Source: Acanthamoeba lenticulata (taxonomy: Eukaryota > Discosea > Longamoebia > Acanthamoebidae). Taken from it: a stretch of DNA of 36,902 nt. Under the pieces are notes generated by a model. That model was given only the letters and a program-made list of their open reading frames with translations, was not told the DNA's origin and made no database searches. A program made the translations under genes and the position numbers. The stretch lies in contig NAVB01001158.1 of assembly GCA_002179805.1 (NCBI GenBank), positions 1 to 36,902 of the forward strand. The letters are read 5' to 3'. Shown here piece after piece: positions 19,901 to 28,800 of this stretch. Positions within the stretch are counted from its first letter, which is position 1, and the number at the start of each line of letters is the position of its first letter.

Positions 19901-22169
19901 CAAGTGGAAGAGCCAGAAGAAGGACAAGTTCAAGTCCATCGCCATGCCCGGTTCGTCTGCGCTTCGTCCTCTTTCTCTCATGCAACCAACAACGTCGACC
20001 TTTTTATTTTATTTTATTTTTATTTTATTTTTATTTTATTTATTTTTGCGGCGCCGCAGATCGGGGCGACACGCTGAGCAAGGAGTTTGAGGAGCGCGAG
20101 GTCATGCACGACGGGTGGTTCGACGCGCCGGCCGCCCTCTCGGACGGCTCGCTCAGCCTCGACCAGCTGCGGGCCCTGCCCGTACGGCCCCGTCCCTCAA
20201 CACGAACGGCATCACATGCCTTCTGGCTGATCGCGTTTGTGTTGCTGCTGTTGCTCTTGCTCGTACCGGCAGGTGAACATGGAGGCGCGGGAGGTAATCG
20301 AGGTCGACGCGCGCACCGACGCGCGATTGCAGAACATACTGCGGCTGACGCAGCTCCTCTTCTCCAAGTTCCCGACTCTGGAGACCAAAGTCCGCGTCAT
20401 CGCTCTTCAGGTCAGCGCCCGTTCACTCCTCCTCGTCCTCGTCTTCGTCGTCCTCGTTCTCGTCGTCATTGTGTGCGTGAGCTGAGGTGAGTGCGTGCCA
20501 TACATTCCAGGTGGCGAACGCGCTGGGCGGAGTGTGCAGCGAGGATCTGCGGGAGATTCACGCGACGCACATCCAAAATGTAAAGAATCGGTTACAATCC
20601 AACGTCATCCCCATCGGGAGCATCAAGTTTGGCGTTCTCCGGCATCGCGTCATCCTCTTGTACGTTGCCTCGTCGTCATCCCACTCGAGCTTGCACTGGT
20701 TCTGACGACAACATCCATTACGCAGCAAATACCTGTGCGATCACCTCCACCCAGCGATCCCGTGCACGCTGTCCATGAACGAGGAGGGCATGCTCTGCAA
20801 TCTCGTCCCCGTCTCCTCCAACATCACGCGATACAAGGCACGCGCTTTTATTTGCTTATTTATTTTTTAAAAAACATTTTCAAAACTTAAATTTAATAAA
20901 ATAAAATAAAATGTAATCATGTAGTAATAATAATAATTACGGGTTCGTGCAGGGAGTGGACCTCATGACGGTGCCCGGCCGGCTGCGGGCCGAGGGACGT
21001 GACCGGAAGATCATGTGGCGCGGATCACCGGGGTCAGCCGTGGCGGCGGAGCGACACGTCATCTTGCCCGACCTCCAGAGCGAGCCCATCGTTTTCCACA
21101 AGAAGCTGGGCGAGGGCGGCTTCTCCACGGTGTACCGATGCGCCATCGGCCCGCTCACGTGCGCCGCCAAAGTGTACAAGCGGACGGACGACCGCATCGG
21201 GAAGGACCTGGTGCGGGAGTGCATGATCCAGACCCACCTCAGCCACAAGAACATCCTTCGATGCCTCGGCTACGAGAAGACGGCGACCGACTTCCGCATA
21301 TTTTTCGAGTACATGGGGCTCGGCTCCTTCTGGGACGTCCTCTACCGACGCCAGGTCGCTCTTAAGTGCGTCGTCCTTTTGCATCTTTTCTTTTCTTCTT
21401 CTTTTTTCAACTTTATTTGTAGAATTCAATTTCCATTATTATTAATTTTTAATTATCAATACATTTACTGGGCACAGGCCGTTTGAGCCGAAGGAGATCG
21501 CGTACTACGCATCGGAGGTGGCGCGTGGGCTGCACTACCTGCACCGCAACAAGATCTTCCATCGCGACATCAAGAGCGCCAACATCCTCGTGGACGGGGA
21601 CGAGGGCGAGTTCTTCAAATCGGTCAAGTTGTGCGACTTCAACATCTCCACCTATCGCGCCGATGCCTTTTCACGCGTCGGCACACCACGTACGGCCGCC
21701 CCACCAACCACCAATCTCTCCAATGTGGACTGAACCTCGCGCTCTTCTTCTTCTGGTCGTGCTCGACAACAGAGTACATGGCGCCAGAACTGTTGAACAA
21801 CACCGACGGACGGCCGATCGACACGGAAAAGGCCGATATGTGGTCGTTTGGCATGTTCATCGTGGAGCTCATCACGCTTGATGCCCCGTACGCCGGGCTC
21901 GCCGAGAACGAGTACGTGCGGCTCATCTCGCGCGGCATCCTCCCGCCCAACTTGCCTTCGGTACGCGCTTTTGCTCTCTCTCTCTCTCTCTTGCTCTTGC
22001 TTCCTGAAGAAAGAACAGGCGACTCACGTTGGTGATCGGGGGGCAGGTGAAGGAAAACAAGGGGGTCGAATTGGTGATGAAGTGCTGCAATATCAATCCG
22101 GCGCTCCGGCCATCGGCGCGTGATGTGGTCCTCTACCTCAACCCGCTCGACGACTCGTGCAACGCCTGA
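16981..22169 (+). CDS. RhoGAP-like / PH-like / EDR1-type / protein kinase fusion
   Basis: The exons can be joined in one frame from the ATG at 16981 to the TGA at 22167-22169. Residues about 55-130 are a Lys/Glu/Asp-rich charged segment. A RhoGAP fold follows: IPPFFEQVLVYLEER, LETTGLFQEAGPKKEIKELI, KNPHTVAG joined to LLLKYLRDLEEPIFPYYLY, and LVAESLATFF joined to GPLLLRPEG. Exons at 19470-19830 look like a PH domain (ADIYLVNENELYVYPEQ, YYYIVSEEGDKLG, then a helix REESAAFAKAIQSGLG). Exons at 20275-20960 match the EDR1/CTR1 N-terminal domain (VIPIGSIKFGVLRHRVILF). The kinase has GEGGFSTVYRC, CAAKVYKR, FHRDIKSANILV, CDFNIS, EYMAPELL and DMWSFGMFIVELIT. Two oddities: Gln replaces the catalytic Arg finger (GLFQ) and DFN replaces DFG. 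It is probably a Rho-family-coupled signalling kinase. Two adjacent genes remain possible, but no internal stop or promoter was seen. Confidence 0.78.
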
Positions 22170-22372
22170 ACCTCCCCGGCGTGCGCGCCCAAGTCCAACA
22201 ATCCGATCTGTATAGAGATGTACCAAGAGTCACGGCCTATTGAAGGCAACGCATACCAGAGGCGAGACCACCCGCGGTCAAGGCGACGCGCAAGTACTGC
22301 GAACTGTAAACACCACAAAGAAAATGGGCAGAGTACGAGAGCGCTGTACATGATGGCCTCAAAACGGCCTTG

Positions 22373-23397
22373 TCACCAGTTGAAATACAATCCGGGACCG
22401 CCCGCGCCAAAAAGACGATAGCACAGCGGGTCGTGCCCGAAAGGTTTGCCATTCTCGTGGCAAAGCCGATCCAGCAACTGAACCAGCTGCTCACCTCCCG
22501 CTTGATCTGAAGGTGGAAGAGAAGCCAAAGCCTCCCGCACCTCGTTGATGCTAATCGAAGGGTACCCTACGTACGCTGCTACGTCTGCTCCGCTCTTCAA
22601 AGAGTAATGCAGTGTACGGCCGGCGGCAGGAAGCAGCCTCTCGAGCTTCTCTTGATGGTCATTCGAGTCGAATAACGTTCCGTAACGCTGATCCTGCAGC
22701 AAAGGCTGATCTGGTCTGGTCACACCAGCCGCCACCGCATCCGGAAGCAGTTTGATTGCGATCCAGTGTTCAAGTGCGGTCACAGCCTGGCATAGTACTA
22801 AGGGAAAATCTGGAACACAAAGTCAATGCACGTGTGCACCACGTGTAACGAAGTCAACTACGTACAGAGTTTGTCTACGCGTTGCTTTAGCTCTGAGGTG
22901 GTAGCCTGTTGTTGTTGGAGGGTCGCCTGTTGCTGACAGACACATTGCTTAAGCTCGGAGATGGTGGCCTGTTGCTCGTGGAGGGTCACTTGTTGTTGTT
23001 GGAGGGTCGCCTGTTGCTGACAGACACGTTGCTTTAGCTCGGAGATGGTAGCCTGTTGTTGGTGGAGGGTCGCCTGTTGCTCGTTGACGCGTTATTGAAG
23101 CTCTTCGAGGCTGTGTTGCACCTTCAGAACTATCGCCATCAGCTTGTCCTCATGTTTAGCTGTGTTATCCTCAATGGTTAATTCACGAAACAACTGAAGG
23201 ATAAAGCAACGTGCTTAATCTCTCGGTCTCTTTTCGTGATTGCGTGCGCTGCGCCGTAGTTGTTTACCTTGAGCTTCTGCCGCACATCCGTAACTAGAAA
23301 TGAACGAGTTGCCCTTTCGTCCCTTCTTCTTGCGGTTTCTTCTTCGTGTTGTTGCCTTCGCAGGAGAGGCGGGAGCACCTTTAGCCTCCAATTCCAT
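22373..23397 (-). CDS. Glutamine-rich coiled-coil protein with heptad repeats
   Basis: The start at 23397 gives MELEAKGAPASPAKATTRRR and a basic patch (RRRNRKKKGRKG). If the first intron uses the acceptor ATTAAG near 23213, the frame continues with FRELTIEDNTAKHEDKLMA. A coiled coil built from repeated ATLQQQQATxSELKQRV blocks follows. An intron (donor GTACGT near 22866, acceptor TTCCAG near 22813) leads to a C-terminal region (VTALEHWIAIKLLPDAV, LPAAGRTLHYSLKSGADVAA, INEVREALASLPPSDQAGGE and QLVQLLDRLCHENGKPFGHD). A TAA at 23094-23092 lies in the coiled-coil frame. It disappears if a 48-nt GT..AG segment (AAG|GTGCAACAC ... AGCAACAG|GCG) is an intron; otherwise the gene is broken there. It converges with the kinase gene. 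No family is recognised. Confidence 0.6.
22882..23085 (-). repeat. 84-nt tandem repeat encoding coiled-coil heptads
   Basis: The word ttggagggtcgcctg recurs at 22915 and 22999, and ttgctt(a/t)agctcggagatgg at 22945 and 23029. Both spacings are 84 nt, i.e. 28 codons or four heptads. A copy at 22882 is 63 nt (three heptads) from the next. On the minus strand each unit encodes SELKQ, a V/C step, and two Gln-rich heptads. Period multiples of 21 nt indicate growth by whole heptads under selection for coiled-coil register. Confidence 0.75.
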
Positions 23398-23552
23398 ACT
23401 CGCGTTATGTGCCCAGCGCAGTCAAATCTTTGTTGAATTTTAGGCTTTTTGTGTGCTTGCTTATTTCCAGTTACGAAAATCGATTTCTTTCGAGGAAATG
23501 GATCGTTCAAAAGTGGCTTGGGAAATAAAAAAAATCAAACAACGTCGTTGCG

Positions 23553-25369
23553 ATGGAGGGCGTCATTCCAGCCCGTAACGTTAAAATCTTTGCCAAGATT
23601 ATCCACTGCCTGTCCAAGGTCGGCGAGGAGCTGTTCATTGAACCGGCCCATGATAAGGTACTCCACAACACCAAACTCTAGAAGGTGAAACTGATCCCCT
23701 ACTGCTTGTTCAGTTGGTGTTTCGCACATTGAATCAAGCGAGGTCAGCATTTGTCGCTTTCAACTTCAGTCCAAACTTCTTCGAGTCCTACACACTCACG
23801 TCAGACATCTTTCCCAAATGCAAAGTTCTTCTCAAGGTGCGCCTTCCCCAAAGAACGTCCAAGTTGCATTCTTTTTTTTTGACGACGTTGCGGTGGTGCA
23901 GCCCTGCTTGGCGGTCTTTCGGGCGATCACTACTGTGCAGAAGTGCACCATCCGCGTGGACGAGGCTGAATCACGAGTGATCATCGAGCTACTGTGCAAC
24001 TTGGGTGCGAGCATCGTCTGTTGTTGCGCGTACATCGCACTAATCCTGAAGCTGCTCAACTACTCCACGTTAGGCATCAAGAAGACGTATCGCCTTACGT
24101 TTGAGGAATGCGAGGCCCTGCAGGCAGTGTACTCGAAGGAAAATTGCCCCAACAAGATCGTCTCGCGGCCACGGCTGCTCATCGACGTTGTACAAAACTT
24201 TCACAGTGGTCTTGACGAGATCTCCTTCCAGATTACGGAGAAGATGTTCAAGGTCAAGAGCTTCATTGACGAGGACAAGCGAAGTATGCGCACTCCATCT
24301 TTCTTACTTGCTTGCTTTTGAGTCGCCTTGAACGACTGTGTGCTGACAGAGAGTGCGGGTTTGCGTGCAAAGGCCAACAGGGCAAGATCTTGCACACCGA
24401 ACTGACGATCGACCCGCGCGACTTTGAGGAGTACGCGGTGGGCAATGAGCCCGGCGAGATCACTTTCTGCTTGAAGGAGTTTAAGGCCCTTCTAGGCTTC
24501 TGCGAGGTGGCCGGTCAACCAATCACCATGTGGTTCGAGCAAGGTGGCAGGTACAGTCCCCGGGTGACCTTTTTATCTTCTTCCTTGTCCTTCCTTTTCC
24601 TCACCAGAGGCATGCCACTGTTGCAGGCCCATCTTGTTCTCGGTCAACTTTTTCAACGCCTTCGATGCCGACTTCGTATTGGCCACCCTCCTTGACAGCC
24701 AGAGCTCCTCCTCTCAGACAGACTCTTCCCAAAGCAGCTCGCAGAGTGGTTCCTGTATGTCTCCTTGTCTTCTTTCGTTCGTATATAAAACTAATGTGAG
24801 ATTGTGACTTTTTGTGATGGCTTACATCAACTACAGCCCAGAGCAAGCAATCTGTACGTGTACCTGCCTGTCACCACCGCAGTTAGCCCACCTGGGCGCT
24901 CAAACCTTGCTCTTTGTGGCCACCACACCAGTCACAGTCTGGCACGCCGCCCTCGTCGTCTGGCTCGTCGGGGTCGATCGCGGCATCGCCCTATTCGTCT
25001 CGTGTGGCGACGTCACCCTTTCCCACGCCCACGACAGGCCTATCGTCCTATGGGACTGACCTGCGCGATGGCACGGGCGGCGCCACGTCGATCACGTCAT
25101 CGATGATTGAGGAGATCGGCACGGACAAGCGGCGCCGCAGCCAGATGGAAGACGAGGACGAAGGCGATGGCGACCATCACAGCTTTCACAGTCCCCAGCA
25201 GTCAGCGGCTTCGCGTGCGCCGCCATTCGTAGCGTCGGGCATGGCCACGCAGCCGCGCATGGACGTCGAGGGAGAGGAAGAGGACGAAGGCGAACGCGGC
25301 AGCGACGATGACGACGAGTTCGTGGCCGGGACACCCGAGTCTTCGCCCAAGCGCATCAAGCGCGGCTGA
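23553..25369 (+). CDS. RAD9: RAD9, checkpoint clamp subunit (9-1-1 complex)
   Basis: RAD9 forms the PCNA-like 9-1-1 ring with HUS1 and RAD1, which is loaded at damaged DNA and activates ATR. Exons join from MEGVIPARNVKIFAKIIHCL at 23553 to VGEELFIEPAHDK, LVFRTLNQARSAFVAFNFSP, FFESY, FPKCKVLLK and PCLAVFRAITTVQKCTIRVD. They continue with ESRVIIELLCNLG, IKKTYRLTFEECEALQAVYS, PRLLIDVVQNFHSGLDEISF and ELTIDPRDFEEYAVGN. Next come EITFCLKEFKALLGFCEVAG, FFNAFDADFVLATLLDSQS and a disordered tail. The CLKEFKxLLxF and NAFDADFVLATL motifs are RAD9-specific. The tail begins with an SQ/TQ cluster (DSQSSSSQTDSSQSSSQSGS), typical of ATM/ATR targets. It ends in an acidic, Ser-rich region and KRIKRG, a possible nuclear signal. 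Seven or eight introns; exons after 24800 are the least certain. Confidence 0.9.
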
Positions 25370-25832
25370 CCAGGACTTGCCGGAGCCCTTGTTCGGTGTG
25401 AACAACAGGTTTAATTTCGTGAATCACCAAGAAGATGTTGCCCAGAGTTGGTGAGCGCAGGTGTGCTCAACAAAGTTGTGAATGCGTACCTCGACAAAGG
25501 CCCTCCTTCTTCCTTTTTGCCACTCAGGCCAACCCGCTTTTTTGTCATTGTCGTCAACAAATGCTGTTTTCGGCGCGTGCCTTCCGCGGCACACCTCGTG
25601 CTCCAGAAACGCAGGCACACGCATAAATAGCACCCCTACCGCTGATCCGTCTTCTTTCTTTTTCGCGCGGCCCGCAAGCATCAAGTCCCACTCCACCTGT
25701 TCCTTCTTGCTCTGCCGCCACTTCTACTTCTGAATCCTAGCCCCTACGCTCCCCGCAGGCCGTTCGCAAGTAGACTACAAACATAACACACAAGACCCAC
25801 ACCAACAACAACATTGTCGTTCCAAGTAGAAC
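25370..25832. other. Intergenic region before the SPX gene
   Basis: About 460 bp separate the end of RAD9 from the SPX fusion gene (both +). It must hold the RAD9 3' end and the promoter and leader of the SPX gene. The last 90 bp are CA/AAC-rich, as seen before other starts here. A minus-strand frame (25696-25424) is listed separately. Confidence 0.45.
25424..25696 (-). CDS. Hypothetical ORF, doubtful
   Basis: This minus-strand frame of 90 codons starts MEWDLMLAGRAKKKEDGSAV and continues GVLFMRVPAFLEHEVCRG and DDNDKKAGWPEWQKGRRRAF. Amino-acid composition is protein-like rather than a translation of simple repeats. There is no recognisable domain, start context or neighbour in the same direction, and parallel frames are also open here. 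A donor-like GAG|GTACGC lies inside near 25487, so it could be an exon of a small spliced gene. Evidence is weak. Confidence 0.25.
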   Translation of the reverse strand: MEWDLMLAGRAKKKEDGSAVGVLFMRVPAFLEHEVCRGRHAPKTAFVDDNDKKAGWPEWQKGRRRAFVEVRIHNFVEHTCAHQLWATSSW

Positions 25833-28800
25833 ATGAAGTTTGGCAAACATCTTCTGTCTTCGGCCTTGCCGGCCTGGCTCGGCTTCTATCTCGACTACAA
25901 GGCCCTTAAGCGCGCCCTCAAGGTGCAAGCCCAGACAGGTACTCACCCCCAGCTCTCCCATGAACCTCACGAGGTCGCCGCAGAGGTTGACCGTCTCCCA
26001 ATGGTCGTGGTCCTTGTACAGGTGATACAAGTCTCATGGACACCCTGCTGTTGAACGAGATTAACAAGGCCGATACTTTCTTCAAGGCTCGCGAGGAAGA
26101 GCTACTGAAGCTGCTCTCTGTCCTGACGGAAAGGTTCCCGCTCCTCGCAGTCCCGCTCAATCTGTTGCGTCACGCAGATTCAACTTCCTGCTCGCGCAAT
26201 TTTCTTTTTTAGAGAGTTTTCTTGCGGCTTTGCTGACGTCACGATTGACTTTGTCGCCGTAAATTGCCCGAACTACAGCAGATCTTTTGTGCGTCGGCAA
26301 CCTCCGGCGGACGAGAAGACCCCTCTCCTGGCGGCTAAGAAGGATGTTGATCCCGAAGATCACAACCGAGAAGAAGTCTGGCGCTCCATGCCTCGTGAAG
26401 AAGTGCTGCAACGTGCGTTTCCGTTGAACATGGGATTAAAAATCGGAGATTTAATTTGGACATCTTTTACAACACAGACTTAGACCAAGTGGAAGAACTG
26501 GCGACCAACCTGCTCAAGTTTGCCGCCCTCAACTACACGGGTGTGGTCAAGTCGCTTAAGAAGAGCTTCAAGAAGACCGGCATCAGTTCCGAGGATGCGT
26601 GGATGCCGCGCCTCCACCAGACCCACTTCTTCCTCTCGCGCAAGTGCGACGAAGTGCTCACCAAGACGACCCTCATCCGCCGCGAGCTCAAGGAGGACGA
26701 CCGTACGGCCGCCCAGAAGAAGACCGCCACGCAGGGCGGCAACGGCGGTGCGCCCGACGGCAGCGCCCAATCCAGCAGCAGCGCGGACGACCAGCAGATG
26801 CCGTCTCTGTGGGCCTTCATCCTCGGCACCTTCATCCACCAGATCGCAGACAACGCCAACAAGCTCATCGTCCCGCTGGTCTATCTGCAGATCACGAGCA
26901 CGGGCATCATGTCGATCCTCACCGGCGTGATGACCCTCCTCCAGACCTTTGGCACGCTGCCGGCCGGCCGCTGGTCGTCGGCCCTCGGACCCAAGGCTCT
27001 CATTCAGTGGATCACGCTCGGGCGGGCGATCCTCACCACGTGCCTAGCCATCGTTTACTTTTTCTACACGACGTCGGCCCTGCCGACGGGCCTCACCCTC
27101 TTCCTTGTCACCGTCATCACCAGCGCCGACTGGTTCATCCGAGGCGCGATCGACACAGCGCGCAACGTCCTGCCCATGGCCTACTCGCAGAACAGCAAGA
27201 AGCTGCTGGACGAGATCAACATCCGCTTCTTCACGGTCTTTGAGCTGGGTGCGCTCGTCGGCCCGGTCGTGCAGGGCATCATCCTGGCGCTGGGCTGGGG
27301 CCTTGAGGTCACCCTCTGGGTGCCGGTCATCTTCCTCATCCTCAACCTCTTCGTCAACATCTTCATCCCGGAGACCGACCCGACCAAGTACGCCTTCCTC
27401 CAGTCCAAGGACAAGGAGGACGAGCAGGACGCGTCCAGCACAAAGGACAAGAAAAAGAAGAAGAAGGAGAGCCTGGTCGACTCCTACGTGCGCGGCATCA
27501 AGGAGTGCATCCATCCCACCATTGGTACGCTTGTGCTTTGTGTTATGCTGCTGGTACTCAGCCGATGGTCTCACGCCACAACCTGTACAGGTTTGCTCTT
27601 CATCCTGGTGATCCTGCTGCAGCTCAACAAGATCCGGCTGGTCATCCCGCAGATCATCGCTGTGGAGCTCTTCCACGACGACTCCTATGCCGCGTGGATT
27701 TTCAGCACCTACTCGCTCGGCGGCGTCATCGGTACCGGCGCCGAACTCTCCTTCGTTGTCGTACACGTTGCGCTTCTTCTCTTTCTAATCCTTCATCATC
27801 GTCAACAACAGGAAGCGGCGTCTATGCGCTCGTGAAGGACAGATTCACGCCGGCGACCAACATGGTCTTTGCCTCGGCCGGTGTGCTCATCTTGGCCGTC
27901 AGTTGGTGGCCCGCCCTGGCCCAGCTCCACGTCGTCCCCTTCCTGCAGGCCAAGGACGAGTGGCTCATGTGGGTCCTCCTCGGTACGAGACCGCACCTTT
28001 CCCGCCGTTGGTGTCGCGCGACTCACCAATCCGGCCGGTGGTGGATCGATTCCTTCCCCAGGTGCCATGGTCTTCTCCATCGTCAAGCAGTCGGCCCGCA
28101 CGTCGCTGCAGTCCATCTTCCAGTTTGCGCTCAAGGACTCCAAGTCTGCGGCGGACATCATGGCGCTCAACCGCTTCGGCGTCAACGCTCTGGGTATGTC
28201 CAATCCACCCATGTGCGAAACATCAGGCCAGATCGGACCCTGACACATCATGTGCTGCGCAGCCACGGGCCTCCGCTTCGCGCTGGGTCTGCCCTTCTTG
28301 TTCCTCTCGGTCACGGCGGCCTTCTTGTCCATCTCCGGCGGCCTCGGCGTGATCTCGACCGTCATGTTCCTCGGCACCTACCTGCTGTTCCAGTACGCTG
28401 GCCTTTTCCTCTTCCCTCGCGTGTTGCTCGAGGTCTCACCTGCCCGCTTTGGCGCTCGCGCCCGGCAGGCTGCCCATCAACAAGCGAAGCGTGGACAAGA
28501 GCAAGAACCAGGACGAGAAGCAGAAGACCAACGGCGAGTCCGAGAACGAGGAAGAGGAAGAGGACAAGCAGAAGAAGTCCAAGAAGTCAAAGAAGAGCAA
28601 GAGCAACAAGAGGAAGCTCAACAAGCAAGACTCGGACGACGAGCTCACCCAGCTGGTCGACATTCCTGTCGACAGCGGCGTGCTCATCGTCTTTGAGGGC
28701 CTCGACGGCGCGGGCAAGTCAACGCAGGTGGACCGGCTCAAGTCGTTCATGCAGGGCGAGGGCTACGTGTCCCTCGTCACCACCTGGAGCAAGTCAGCCC

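Noticed and set aside
22373..23397. Calling the coiled-coil gene a pseudogene
   Set aside because: Both apparent defects (frame change near 23270 and the TAA at 23092) vanish with plausible GT..AG introns, so a functional gene remains the better reading.
26533..27766. Minus-strand ORFs across the MFS region
   Set aside because: They are complements of transmembrane codons and contain no motifs.
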